DNA of 64,000 bases, taken from Achatina immaculata. Taxonomy: Eukaryota; Mollusca; Gastropoda; Stylommatophora; Achatinidae. A model generated the notes under the pieces. That model was given only the letters and a program-made list of their open reading frames with translations. It searched no databases and had not been told where the DNA came from. The number at the start of each line of letters is the position of its first letter. Positions within the stretch are counted from its first letter, which is position 1. The translations under genes and the position numbers were made by a program. Below, piece by piece: positions 1 to 10,580 of this stretch. The stretch is from the NCBI GenBank assembly GCA_009760885.1, contig CM019703.1, positions 10,170,959 through 10,234,958 on the forward strand. Reading direction: 5' to 3'.

Positions 1-79
1 CCCTGACAGAAATTCCCACGGCACATGCTGGGCTCTTTGTTAGTCTTAGTTTTTTTCACAAGACCTACCTCGTGACCAC

Positions 80-330
80 TCTTCTTCTTCTTCTTCTTCT
101 ATGTTCAAGTGCCGGGGTCATGCTAAACTGGAAGTCGGGTTGCCAGGATGATGATGTCCACTGTTCGCTCCAGATCCCCAAGACAGTCCCGCAGCTTCTG
201 CCTCAGGCCCATCCTCTGTGGCCAGGTCTGGCTTAGACGGTCGGCGAACGTTGGGCCACTTTTGATGCACATGCTCCGGGGGGGGGGGGGGGGGGGAAAT
301 TGTGCTCCGTCCCCGCAAGGACATGCGTCC
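80..330 (-). mobile_element. Possible LINE 3' end with (GAA)n tail
   Basis: Read on the minus strand, a short open stretch rich in Gly, Arg and Trp runs into a GAA repeat (complement of the CTT repeat at 81-100). This is the layout of the other LINE 3' ends in this window: the end of the reverse-transcriptase frame, then a simple-repeat tail. A 19-base G run at 278-296 interrupts it. No catalytic motif is visible, so the assignment rests on layout alone. Confidence 0.35.
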
Positions 331-900
331 GCGTGAGAGATCTTGAGTCGGTGGAGATAGTTCAGCAGTCTGCAGTGGGCCTGCTGTTAAACTGAACAGG
401 ATGGTCTGACCCCTTTAGCTGACGGACTGGATCAGGATCAGGAGAACTGCCTATATTCAGCCTCTTTGCCCACTGCTGTCTGTAGTCTTCTTTTATAATG
501 TTCTTAAGCCTCTTTGTAGGTGCCTTTGCCGGCTGTGTTGTTCATTTCACTGCCGTTTTCAGGAAAGCATCTACTCTCTCATTCCCCCGTTATACCGCTT
601 TTGTTGATGCCGAGAGACTGTTTAATTCCGAGGTGATTTACTGTAGGATGTTCACCTTTCTGGTGCCTTACAATGCTTTGACCACTGTTCAAACATCGTT
701 AATAAAAGTTTCATAATTACGCCATCGTTTCGGTTGCTCTTTCACTGGTTCTCATGTTTATGTTACACTGAAGTCATCATCAGGACGCGGAGCTCGATCT
801 TCACTCATCCTTCAGCCTTGAAGGTGTGTGGATTCTGGACCTTCTTATCACGGGGCGAAAAAGAACACATCACTGCCCGTGACTGGCAGCTGCTATGACA
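331..900. other. No gene recognised
   Basis: Mixed-composition sequence without a long open frame, RNA gene or repeat that I can identify. An open stretch at 498-716 (+) has no recognisable motif and no convincing splice sites. Confidence 0.5.
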
Positions 901-980
901 AACCTCACTGGATTAAGTAGCGGAAGGTCACAGGTTTTGTTACAGTCAAGCGAGTAGAGACTGGTTGTGTTACCTCGTGA

Positions 981-983
<3 letters not shown>

Positions 984-1016
<33 letters not shown>
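984..1016. repeat. (TA)n microsatellite
   Basis: About 16 uninterrupted TA units. Confidence 0.95.
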
Positions 1017-1019
<3 letters not shown>

Positions 1020-1230
1020 CGTAATGAACATGTGTGTGTGTATGTTAGAGCATCACGCTGGAACGCTTGGAGCAATTTCAACCAAACTTGGCACACATAT
1101 GACTTACAATCTGGACAGTGCACCGCGGGGGTAAGATCACTCCTACCACCCCTGGGAGTCGGGGTGGGATCGAAAATGTCCGATACTAACGTTACCCCTT
1201 GGAAGGAAGGGATGTAACTCCCGTTATGTT
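1020..1230. repeat. Possible Helitron-associated non-coding fragment
   Basis: A GT-rich start is followed by text resembling non-coding segments found near Helitron ends in invertebrates (a sentence-like run around 'AACCAAACTTGGCACA'). Its second half (about 1150-1200), with a GGGGTGGG run followed by TCGAAAA and CGATA, resembles the tandem units at 5138-5460 beside the clear Helitron. No terminus is visible here, so this is a weak inference. Confidence 0.3.
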
Positions 1231-1404
1231 TAGGCGCACTGCCTCCTCGGATTATGGGCCGTGCCGCACACAAATCGATGATGTTATATCTGCTGAAGTG
1301 CCAACACAAGAGCCAGAACTGCCTACAGTGGTAACAAAAACATCAGGCATCTCAGTGTTGCCTAGTGACAGGGTGCCTTTTTCTTATTTTTTTTTCAAAT
1401 TAGC

Positions 1405-1435
1405 TTTTCACGTTAGGGAGAGAGAGACGGAGAGA
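1405..1435. repeat. GA-rich simple repeat
   Basis: GAGAGA with CGGAG interruptions, directly at the 3' side of the LINE-2 end that follows. Confidence 0.85.
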
Positions 1436-1805
1436 GAGAACGAACATACTTTATTTTCAAAGGGCATGCAGGCCCGTCTAACATTATGCCCTTCACCATA
1501 CAGCTTTCACTCAGTCACAGTCATTCAGCATTTATTAATGAGCATTAATCATCAGGAAGACACAATTAAATGATTACATAAATAAATAATAAACGTATAT
1601 TTTGTCCATACACTCCGCACTCTGATTTATGTAACAGTGTGAAATAAACTTGCATTCTTACATTCATTCGAAACTAAAATTTATTTAAAAAAAAAACTGT
1701 TACAAATTATAACAATCAAGCCATGCTTTAAATTCTTTAGACTATGCTTAGGGAGGCATATAGTCCATATCAAACAGATGCTGACAAATTGTGAAGTTAT
1801 AAGAA
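1436..1805 (-). mobile_element. LINE-2 3' end (CR1-like, truncated)
   Basis: On the minus strand this ends with AATAAAG and a purine/pyrimidine simple repeat. It carries the block CAGGCCCGTCT(A/G)ACATT (in plus orientation) shared with every LINE-1 and LINE-2 end in the window, and it matches 11096-11345 over most of its length. A 14-base segment next to the shared block is missing here relative to the 11.1 kb copy. It is non-coding 3' UTR; the element is heavily 5'-truncated. Confidence 0.6.
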
Positions 1806-1817
1806 CAAATATTACTT

Positions 1818-1887
1818 GTAAGTGAGAAGGAGAGGGAGAGAGATAGAGGGAGAGAAGAGGAGAGAGAGAGAGATAAAGAAGGAGAGG
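1818..1887. repeat. GA-rich simple repeat
   Basis: Purine tract of GA and GGA units directly abutting the 3' tail of the CR1-like LINE. Confidence 0.9.
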
Positions 1888-2374
1888 GAGATACTGACTG
1901 ACTGATTGATTGATTGATTGATCTTTATTTCCAACGGATTAAGAATTGGGCACGCATATACGTCTGACATTCTGCCCTTTATCATACAACTTTCACTCTG
2001 TTCCGGACATTCTACAAATAGTCTGCTTATATAACAAACACAACTAACATTGGAAAGCTGAGAGACATAAAATAAAATTAAAGTATAACATTCATATTTC
2101 ACTCTTGTCCATGCACTCAATACAGAAAGTAACTTCATGCATATATAAATGATTATAGAAAGTAACTACATACATATATAAATGACTACAGAAATTAACT
2201 ACACACACATATAAATGACTATCTACCAAACATAATTTTGCTACTATTCATAATAAACAACTGACCGAGTTCGGTGTCTGTAAGAGCAGTCTAAAGTAAC
2301 TTTTGTGAATCATGGAGGCACGTAGTCGATATCAAATAGATATTGGAAGATTTGTAGTTGTAGGAAGGAGTGTA

Positions 2375-2418
<44 letters not shown>

Positions 2419-4450
2419 GAGAGTATTCCAAAGATGAGCAGCAGAATAAGTAAAGCTTTTCTTCTAAAGATCAAGTCTAGGTTTTGGAAGACATATGTTG
2501 TTTAAGCGTTGACTACACTTTGGACTAAATCTAAATATGTTCCACAGATAAGGTGCAGCATGCTGTGAAAGAATTTGATGTACCAACTTGGCTTTGTTGA
2601 AGAAGAATCTGTTCTTAAGAGAAAGTATTTTGATAAGTTTGTGCTGAATAGTTGCTTGTGCTTGATCTTTGTCACTAATAAGCTTTACTGCTCGCTTTTG
2701 AAGTTAGTAAAGCCTCTTTGTATTTGACACTGAGCAACCACCCAAGACTGTTGAGCAACAGTCTAAATGTGTTTGTATATGTGATATGTAGTATGTCTTT
2801 CTTGTGTCTTGATCGATGAAGTGTTTAATTTTGGTCAATTTGTAAACTTTTTGCGCGATTAGTTGTGTTAGGCCTTGCATATGAGAGTTCCAGGTCAGTT
2901 GTTGGTCAATAGTAAGACCTAGTGTTTTGTGCTTGTTAAAGTTTTCTATCTGTGATGTTTCCGTACAAAGCCGAAGTGTATTGTTTTTTTTTTTTTGCGT
3001 TTTGTAGTTTTTGCCTTGTTATGAGCACTGATTTTGTTTCATAAGTATTTATAATCATGCCATTGTTGTTGCTCCATTTTTTTTTACAAGAATGTCATGG
3101 TCAGTCAAATCAAATGCCTTTTTAAAGTCGGCAAAGATGGCACCACATAGTCTGTCGTCATTTATGTTTACTAACCAGTTTTCTGTCATTTTGGTGAGAG
3201 CTGTGTGGCAGGAATGATTGGGTCTAAAGCCTGACTGACTGTCTATGAGTAAATTGTTCTATGTGTCGTAGAGTTATTCTGTGTATGTGTCTTTCGAGTG
3301 GTTTTGATAATGACGATAGTATGTATAGTGGTCTGTAGTTGGTAAGATTGTTGAATGAGCCAGATTAAAGAAAGGATACACTTTAGCAGTTTTAAAAGCC
3401 TCGGGGAAATAACATTTTGCAATGCACTGGTTATAAATGTATGTTAGTGTATGTGAAACGACAGGTGCAGCACAGCGTAAGATCTTATTGCTAATATCGT
3501 CAAGCCCAGCTGTATTGTTGTTTTTTAAGGATAAAAGATAACTGTAAACTTCACTAACTGTTAAGAATGGAATGTGTAACTGCTTAACACTCAACACATC
3601 TGCTGTCCAGAAATGTTTGTAATTCATGGTAAGTCGCATACTGGAGCTGGTATTGCCGATCTAAGAACATTGATTTCTTCCCTGAAGTGGGTACTGATTT
3701 GTGCGCTAGTGTATGTATGATTACTGGCTTGAATGTCAAATTCCCTCCTTTTATTTGATAAGGTATTTATGGCTTTCCGAATTGATTTACTGTCTGATTT
3801 ATTCTGTACTAGATTCCTAAAGCAATTTTTTTCAGATTTTATTAAATATTGAACTTTGTTTCTGAGTGAACGGTAGGTCCCGAAGTCCTTGATTTTGTGT
3901 GCCCTGTCATATTCTCTCATGGCGTGTAATATTTCAGGTGTTATCCAAGGTGACTTCGTCTGGTGTTTTACTCTCACCTCTTTCATATATTAGACATGCT
4001 TGTCTAATATATCTCTGAAAATCGTTAGCCAATATTCTATTGCCTCATCAGGGCCAGTTAGTTGTTTCATGTGTGTAAGTGAAGATGCTTGCAGATCATT
4101 AAGGAATAATTCTAGGTTACATTTTTTGAAACTTCTAAATCTCTTACTGGTGTGACTGTGTTTAGGAAATTTATACCCCTTTCTCGTCCACGTACAGCAG
4201 ACTGGGTAATGATCACTTAACGAAGTATGAAGGATGTTACATTAAATGTTGTTTTCTGGGTGGGCTACATATATATGATCTAATAATGTGGATGATATTT
4301 CCGTTACTCTGGTAGGTTTGGTGACAATTTGGGAAAAACTTTAGGATAATATAATATTGCCCCAAGTTGGATTTGACTGTGTTAGATCTATGTTGAAATC
4401 TCCAAGAATGATATTATCTTTGAACTTAAAGGTTGAAACCTCATCCATCG
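1888..4450 (-). mobile_element. CR1-like non-LTR retrotransposon (LINE-1), 5'-truncated
   Basis: The longest retroelement in the window. On the minus strand it runs from the middle of an AP-type endonuclease domain, through a reverse transcriptase and a 3' UTR, to AATAAAG followed by (ATCA)n. The 3' UTR (1888-2350) is repeated at 14108-14310, 47393-47755 and 58526-58698. A (TA)n run at 2380-2413 interrupts it. The 5' boundary near 4450 is soft. CR1/L2-group elements are known to end in short tandem repeats rather than poly(A), which fits; the exact clade is not established. Confidence 0.8.
2420..4450 (-). pseudogene. CR1-like ORF2 (endonuclease-reverse transcriptase), broken
   Basis: ORF2 proteins of this group nick target DNA with an AP-type endonuclease and copy their RNA with a reverse transcriptase. 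Visible in order on the minus strand: GDFNIDL (plus 4392-4403), the endonuclease SDHYPV motif (4202-4218), a linker containing WITPEI, the entry of the RT domain with FADFKKAFD (about 3110-3140), then a jump into the region after the active site (NNNGMIIN, about 3040-3070), a thumb region with TLGLTIDQQLTWNSH, and the C-terminal LPKPRLDL and SFTYSAAHLWNTLP (2430-2510). The YADD active-site segment is absent: the frame passes from DHDIL to the post-YADD region through a run of A at about 3078-3086. Several frameshifts and stops also occur. It cannot encode an active protein. Confidence 0.8.
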
Positions 4451-4483
4451 TAGTTGTGAAGTGATCGTACTACAGGGACGATG

Positions 4484-4487
4484 CGAA

Positions 4488-4534
<47 letters not shown>

Positions 4535-4590
4535 TATAGACAGAAGGAGAGAGAGAGGGACAGCGAGAGAAGGACAGAGAGAAAGAGAGA
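4484..4590. repeat. GA and (ACAG)n microsatellites
   Basis: GA repeats flank about eight ACAG units (4500-4533), followed by more GA-rich sequence. Confidence 0.9.
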
Positions 4591-4745
4591 TTTGAGATCG
4601 TCATGTTTCTCCCACGGACAACTTTATGTTGCTTGCTCAAGGGTGAAAAGGAGGTGAAACTAAAAATGTTGTTTATAATAACGTTTTGAGTTAAATTAAT
4701 ATTATAGTGAATTTGTAAAAGACTTTACTTCATACTTTGTACACT
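4588..4745 (-). mobile_element. Inverted Helitron 3' fragment
   Basis: The reverse complement closely matches 5750-5910, the 3' non-coding region of the Helitron on the plus strand, for about 150 bases (shared core TCTTTTACAAATTCACTA). It ends in GA repeat instead of a terminal hairpin. A second short scrap of the same text is at 4906-4945 (-). The termini are lost. Confidence 0.6.
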
Positions 4746-4767
4746 GTACTTATACTTAAATACCTAA

Positions 4768-4906
4768 GAAAGAGAGAGAGAGAGAGGGAGGGAAGGATAG
4801 AGGAGAGGGAGAGAGAAAGGGAGAGAGATAGAGAAAGGGAGAAAGAGGTGAGAGAGAGAGAGGGACAGAGAGAGAGGGACAGAGAGAGAGGGGAGAGATA
4901 GATATG
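4768..4906. repeat. GA-rich simple repeat
   Basis: A nearly pure purine tract of GA, GGA and GGGACA units. Confidence 0.9.
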
Positions 4907-4949
4907 AGATCACCATGTTTCTCTCATGGACAACTAGGCTTACTTGGAG

Positions 4950-5061
4950 AAGAGACATTATTACAGTGATCAGAGACAAGGGATGAACATGGGAGGAAGC
5001 AGAGAAGAATTCCAAGAACAGGGATGACTGGAGAGCCTATGCTCTCGGGGGAGTTAAAGGC

Positions 5062-5106
<45 letters not shown>
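4950..5106 (+). mobile_element. LINE-E 3' end with (GAT)n tail
   Basis: The plus strand reads NRDDWRAYALGGVKGD and then runs into GAT repeats (5061-5105). This is the typical end of RTE/jockey-like reverse-transcriptase frames (a D-R-x-x-W motif close to the stop, followed by a tandem tail). About 100 bases of coding sequence remain. Confidence 0.55.
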
Positions 5107-5137
5107 AAGTCCAAATAACTTTGATGGTCTCTTAGTC

Positions 5138-5500
5138 AGCTTCCATCGGCATGGAGGGTGAGAGAGGGGTGGGGGTGACATGTAAATGTAATCGAAAACG
5201 ACCGATATTAGTGTCGACTCCATAGATTTCGGGGTCGCTGAGATGAATAGTAACACTCCCGATGGCGTTTATCTCCAAGTTCAGCCCCCATCGGCATGAG
5301 TCAGGGAGGTGTGAGAGGTGGGTGGAGTGGAATAGGGGTAACATGTAAAAATAATTGAAAACGACATTAGTGTTGATTCCATAGTTTTCGGGGTCGCTGA
5401 GATGAATAGCGAGAGTCCCGATGCTGTATACGTTCAAATTAAACTCCATCAGCATTGGGGGGGGGGAATGAGACGAGGTGAAAATAAGAGTGGTATCTCC
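5138..5500. repeat. About 150 bp tandem repeat, 2.4 diverged units
   Basis: Units start with a CCATC(G/A)GCAT motif near 5143, 5288 and 5447. Each of the first two contains GGGGTCGCTGAGATGAATAG. The array directly abuts the Helitron helicase fragment. Unit length varies from about 146 to 158 bases. Confidence 0.65.
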
Positions 5501-5745
5501 AATTATTTTAATATGCAACCTCAACCCGCCACAACTTTGCAACGGGACAATTCTGCGTGTAAAGTGGATGCCGGGCAATGTAATTGAAGCGACTATCTTA
5601 ACAGGACAAGGAGAGGGTGAAGCAGTTTTTATCCCACGGATACCACTCATTCCGACGCATCTCCCTTTTAACTTTAAGAGATTGCAATTTCCAGCGAGAC
5701 TTGCGCTCTCGATCACGATCAACAAGTCACAGGGGCAGTCTGAAC
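5478..5745 (+). pseudogene. Helitron Pif1-like helicase, C-terminal fragment
   Basis: Helitrons encode a Rep/helicase protein for rolling-circle transposition; this is the end of its Pif1-like helicase. The frame contains NLNPPQLCNGT, then NVIEATILTGQGEGE, FIPRIPLIP, FKRLQFPARLA and the helicase motif TINKSQGQS, in the order found in Helitron helicases. After GQS the expected continuation is lost and the frame soon stops. The Rep domain and helicase motifs I-V are absent, so only about the last 90 residues remain. No start codon is assigned because it is a fragment. Confidence 0.85.
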
Positions 5746-5962
5746 ATTATAGAGTAAAGTCTTTTACAAATTCACTACAATATTAATTTAACTCAAAACT
5801 TGATTATATACAACATTTTTACTTTCATCTTCAGGAGCAAGAATAAATAATTTCTTGGGCAAGCAACATACGGTTTTCCTTGGGGCACACATGGAGATCT
5901 CAAATCCACTCGGCAGTATTAATAATTAATAAATTCCCGAGCAACGCCGGGTAATCAGCTAG
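5478..5962 (+). mobile_element. Helitron, 3' part with terminal hairpin
   Basis: After the helicase fragment comes about 200 bases of non-coding sequence, then a GC hairpin at 5936-5951 (CCCGAGCAACGCCGGG) and the end CTAG at 5959-5962 followed by T at 5963. Helitron 3' ends have a short hairpin about 10 bases before CTRR and insert before a T. All three features are present. The 5' end is not in the window. Confidence 0.8.
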
Positions 5963-5973
5963 TGTGTGTGCGC

Positions 5974-6011
<38 letters not shown>
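5963..6011. repeat. (TG)n and (TA)n microsatellite
   Basis: GT-rich run followed by about 14 TA units, directly after the Helitron terminus. Confidence 0.95.
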
Positions 6012-6013
<2 letters not shown>

Positions 6014-6286
6014 CGGCAAAGAGAAATGAGCATGATGCAAACAGACTCAGCAGTGATCAGAAGGTGGGAATATGTGGGCCACGTGATGAGAAGAAACAGA
6101 AGTCAGAGAATCAAGGCATAAACGGGAAACATCTGGAAAAAAGAAAAATGAGGCCAACCTCGAAAGACTCTTGAGAGAACACTGACAAGAGAGTCTAAGA
6201 TTACTGACATCAAATCCCTTGATGAGATCGAGAAGCTCGCCGAGAACAGACTAATGTCAAGACAAACTGCGAGCCCTGTGTGACGC
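6012..6286 (+). mobile_element. LINE-A reverse-transcriptase C-terminus, degenerate
   Basis: Matches 6433-6690 with many indels. Recognisable pieces are YVGHVMRRN, the stretch around SLDEIEKLAE and the end LRALCD. It is followed immediately by a LINE-B end, without an intervening tail. Confidence 0.7.
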
Positions 6287-6384
6287 AATAGAGGGCTCAC
6301 CTGGGCAAGAGCAGAAAAAAAGGCAAAGGACAGGCATTTGTGGAAAACCCTTGCGGAAGCCCCATGTGCCCTGGGCACTTAAGG

Positions 6385-6431
<47 letters not shown>

Positions 6432-6432
6432 C
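6287..6432 (+). mobile_element. LINE-B extreme 3' end plus (TA)n
   Basis: About 99 bases encoding RGLTWARAEKKAKDRHLWKT and the end APCALGT, identical in structure to the ends at 21.7, 33.1 and 42.7 kb, then a TA tail at about 6386-6432. It is joined to the preceding LINE-A copy inside its last codons. Confidence 0.75.
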
Positions 6433-6690
6433 ATATATATTATATGTTGGTCACTTGATGAGAAGAAATGATCAGAGACTCCCAAAACAAGCTACCAAGT
6501 GGAACACAACATACCGAAGAAAAAGAGGCAGACCGCGTGAAACTCTGAAGAGGACATTATTAAGAGAGGCCAAATTAACAGGCATAAAATCCCTTGATGA
6601 GGTTGAAAGACTCGCCGAAGACAGGAAAAATTGGCGAACTACTTTGCGAGCCCTATGTGACGTTTAACGGCACGGGAAGGATATAAGATA
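6433..6690 (+). mobile_element. LINE-A reverse-transcriptase C-terminus
   Basis: A 70-residue open stretch has the typical end of an RTE/jockey-like ORF2: MMRRNDQRLP, KRGRPRETLKR, SLDEVERLAEDRKNWRTTL and the end ALCDV. After the stop comes AACGGCACGGGAAGGATATA, which recurs reversed at 26862 and 52735, then TA repeats at 6687-6707. No endonuclease or active-site region remains. Confidence 0.8.
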
Positions 6691-6709
6691 TATATATATA
6701 TATATATTG

Positions 6710-8075
6710 TGATTTTAACCCGTACTCGCATCAGCAACTTCTCCCACACAGTGAAGCCGAAACTATAATCTAGCATCAGTACACGAAGATATGGACTAAC
6801 CTAAACAGTTCAAACGTCAAGAACGAAACACTGTCTTCAAATTACCAACGGGACGCTATCGATTTCGAGAACACATTTAACGCCTCAACCTGTTAAGCAC
6901 CCCTTATCGCACATGCGAAAACAGGCATCCAGACTTAAGAGCATATCCTGTCTCTATGTCCCCCTCCTCTACCAAGAAGCCCGAACCCAACCCTGGTCAC
7001 AGAGAGTGACACTGGAAGACAAACTTTGGGGCACAAAATATGTCCTCCATAGGCTTCACAATTTTTCCAGATTATAAATGTAGACGCCGGAGGCTGTAAC
7101 CATAGAACCCAGAATAAGAAGATGAACCCCCTTACTCCTGCAGATGGGAAATCCGTTTTCGAAGCACATGGCAAGACCGCTTCTTGAATAACTTTCACTT
7201 ACATCTGCAGATCATACAGATATCATTAAAATACGAACATGAAAAGATGAAAACATTTCCCCTGTGAAATTTCAGACGAAGAATGTCAGCTATTACATTC
7301 AGTGAATAATGTTATTCACATCAAAACATTTGCTTCAGCAGATTCAAGCCCTTTACATTAACGACTTTATATACGACTTTTATCATTTAAAAAAAATAGC
7401 AATGCAAGCACAGAAAGTTATCTGGAAACGACAAATACCCACAGACAATTCAGACACACGCAAAACCAAACAGATAAAATCTGCAATCTGTTTCTCGTGT
7501 CTGGGTTTATTACTTCTAAAAGCTCTAAATTCCAGTGCCGTCGCATAATATGAAGACACCCACGGGGTTGAAGAGAGCACCAGACTGTTGATTCATAAAG
7601 GAGCAACCAAGAAGTTTGATTCATGAAGGGGCAACATATTTCAAGCATCTGTTGGCGAATGATCTACGCAATAAACAGACCTAAAGCCGCAACAGACAGT
7701 ACTCGTAGGTCTCCGACAAATGTCAAGAGGCTGCCTTACGCGTAGATTTTTGTAGCACTGAATTTATTAGTAGCGGAACCTGCAGGGCTGTTTTAGATCC
7801 AACGATAACCTTACGCTGTAATGGCCGAGGTGGAGCTATCCTGGTGGTATGTGTTTGAGACCTTTGATGTTACAACTATTAAGCTACATATACTGAAAGC
7901 CTTCCGCGTCTTTGCGTCAAAACGTTGTGAAGAAATGACTACCGAGACTCCCAGATATCTTTATCTCGCACAGGCATTTCTCATTATTTGATTTACTGAT
8001 ACTCTATTGAAGCAGAAAATCACGCGAACAAGAATCTGAATTACCCAGAACTTTGTGTCCTTGGACCTACGCTGC
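6710..8075. other. No gene recognised
   Basis: Non-repetitive sequence. A 56-codon ATG frame at 7821-7991 and open stretches near 7309-7548 lack family motifs. I see no RNA gene or element end. Confidence 0.5.
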
Positions 8076-8079
8076 TGTG

Positions 8080-8520
8080 GTTCATCACTCTGTCCAGAGG
8101 ACTAAGAGGTCAAGGTTGTGTCAATGTTATGGAGCTTCTTCGGAAGCTTGCCCCTAAAAAGTCTACTTTGGTGGGCCGAAGGGAATGTATGCACAGTCAC
8201 CTAGATCTGTAAACTAGACTACTCCGGTGCTCCAGGTAGGATAAGGGATAAGGATACAGGCAGCCGAATCTGTAGGGGATGAGCCAACAGGCAGCTAGAC
8301 CTGTAACTAGCATGCTTCACTGAGCCTACTAGCAGGAACCCACGGGAAGAAAGATCTGCACTTGTTTATTTCGGTGAACGGGATGGGACTAACACACAGG
8401 CAGCTGGATGTATGGCTAGCTTACTCTCGTGGGCCAGAGGGTACGCGCCCACTGGCTGCTGGATCTGTAACTAGTCTACTTCGATGGGCATATGGATGTG
8501 AGTCTACGTGAGGGCTGGAT
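8080..8520. repeat. Highly diverged tandem repeat, core GGCAGCTGGATCTGTAACTA
   Basis: Variants of the core (CAGCTAGACCTGTAACTAG, GCTGCTGGATCTGTAACTAG and others) recur about every 60-80 bases between 8200 and 8525, separated by poorly conserved spacers. Confidence 0.5.
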
Positions 8521-8584
8521 CTGTACCTCATAAATTAAAGGAAGACACTGCAATTTACTTCATGTCAACAACGGTTTGTGTTAA

Positions 8585-9110
8585 TCAGATCTTCACTACA
8601 ACATTCATTATAACATTCAATGTATCCTTCACTTTAACCTTCACTGTAACCTTCACTTTAACTTTCACTGTAACCTTCACTTTAACCCTCACTGTAACCT
8701 TCAGTTTAACTTTCACTGTAACCTTCACAGTAACCTTCAGTTTAATCTTCATCGTAACCTTCGCTGTAATCTTCACTTTAACCTTAGTCTTTTACTGTAA
8801 ACTCCATTTTAACCTTCATTCTTCACTGTAACCTTCAGTTTAACCTTCACTGTAACCTTCAATGTAACCTTCATTTTAACCTTCACTTTAACCTTAATCC
8901 TTCACTGTAACCTTCACTTTAACTTTCACTGTAACCTTCACTTTAGTCTTCATTGTAACCTTCGCATTAACTTTCTCTATAACCTTTACCTTAACCTTCA
9001 GTGTAACCTTCAGTTTAACCTTCACTGTAGCCTTCACTTTAATTGTAACCTTCACTGTAATTGTAACCTTCACATTAACCTTCACTTTAATCTTCTCTAT
9101 AGCCGCATCT
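8585..9110. repeat. 12/24 bp minisatellite (CTTCACTGTAAC / CTTCACTTTAAC)
   Basis: About 40 copies of a 12-base unit alternating between two variants, giving a 24-base higher-order period. The period is a multiple of three, so long Thr/Phe or Lys/Val frames on both strands are an artefact. Confidence 0.95.
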
Positions 9111-9868
9111 GTGGTTTTTTTTTTTAAAAGTGGTTACAGCCATGTCCTATGAGAGGGGGGTCCAGCTGGTTCGCTGCACTGAGCCTAGAGTTTTCCGGGG
9201 AGTGGATCCGGAGGGCTCGGGGACTTTGGGGAGGAGGGGTGGGGGGGGTGTTTGGGGGGAGGGGAGGGGGTCGTGGAAAGAAGAGAATTACGCTGGCGTA
9301 CAAAATTCTCTCGGAGGCCGCCAGTTGCTGCTGCAGACCTCGCAGTTTCTGAAAGGTCCTGAAACTTGCAAAAAAGGAACCACATTAAACCTCAAAGTCA
9401 ATTCCGGTTTTCTCCCCTTCTACCTGTATTAAAAAAAAAACATCAACAAAAAAGGGACTTTAATGGAAGAAAACAAAGCATCGGGGCCACAAAGAGGAAA
9501 TAAACAATACGGGGCACCGACTAGAAACAAAAATATCCGCCAACAAACTACGGCAGAGCAGCACTACATCCTGCAGGTCCACGGACAAAGAATCTCTCTA
9601 GAAAGGAAATAATTATACGCTTGAGATGCAAAGAAGTGGGGTAGAGAGGGATTATGGTGGGAAAGAGGTAGATAGACCACACAAAGAGGTCTGGTTCCGC
9701 GTATCTCTGCAGGTCATCAGTTGTTTTGTTGTTTTTTTTTTTTTTGGTGGGGGGTGGGGGGGGGGAGTTGCATGGAGGACGCGAACAGAGAGGTTTTATG
9801 ACACAAAATTCTTACTGTTATTTTGTGCCAAAACTTGCTGTAATCTGTCCAGTATGTGGAAACTCGTA
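9111..9868. other. No gene recognised; G-rich tracts
   Basis: Contains GGGGT-rich runs near 9225-9275 and 9745-9765. No gene or element assigned. Confidence 0.5.
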
Positions 9869-9870
9869 AC

Positions 9871-9908
<38 letters not shown>

Positions 9909-10006
9909 AATGACAGCTTTACAGCATCACCAGATGACTGCAAGTCTCCAGTGAGATGATGAGGCAAGTTAACATACGGCCCTTCTGTTTGGCCATATTT
10001 TTGCGC

Positions 10007-10055
<49 letters not shown>
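9869..10055. repeat. Two opposed dinucleotide tracts: (GA)n and (TC)n
   Basis: GA at about 9869-9908 and TC at about 10010-10055, about 100 bases apart. Being complementary, they could pair as a hairpin. Confidence 0.9.
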
Positions 10056-10056
<1 letters not shown>

Positions 10057-10224
10057 CTCGATGCTGTCCGTGGCTGGTTCGTCATGCACAAGTGATCACG
10101 TTAGGATTTTTGTTTTTGGTTGAACTAGTACAATCGTACCTCTCTTTCACCCCTTGTGTAAAGTACTTTTCCAAATACCGGTTTTGTCAGTTTGTTTCGA
10201 TACTTTATACTGTTTTTTTTTTAA

Positions 10225-10580
10225 TGTAACACTAAACATACTTTACAAACATCGGCCGGAGTTAAATGTTCGTGTGAAGTTTTTGTTCTTACTTTACTTG
10301 GCCCGAGACGTAATCTTTACAAAATGCTCACATGTTGAATCAAAGTCGACGCTGGCTGATTCTCCTCTATACAAACTGTGCATCATCCGGCTTGCCTGGT
10401 CATCCTCCAACCGATGTCGCTAGGTGCTTTTTTTTAAAACTAGGATTTTGATAATATAAACAGGCTACAGTAACTGACTACCTCCAGAAGCTTTCCCCTT
10501 TTTTTTTCTCTTTCTTCGTTCGGTAATTTACAGGTAACTGCCGGCCAACGCCATCACTGCTGCCTTGGAGCAACAAAGAT
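10225..10580. repeat. Dispersed repeat Z, copy 1
   Basis: Three blocks match 13575-13870 in the same order: ACATACTTTACAAACATC, then TAAATGTT(C/T)GTGTGA, then TCGGTAATTTACAG followed by a TGCCGG motif. Length and spacing differ by small indels. No coding frame or terminal repeat is certain. Confidence 0.55.

Noticed and set aside
7821..7991. 56-codon ATG frame (MAEVELSWWYVFETFDVTTI...) with an internal GTATGT donor-like site
   Set aside because: Looks protein-like but has no motif, acceptor or context; short enough to be chance.
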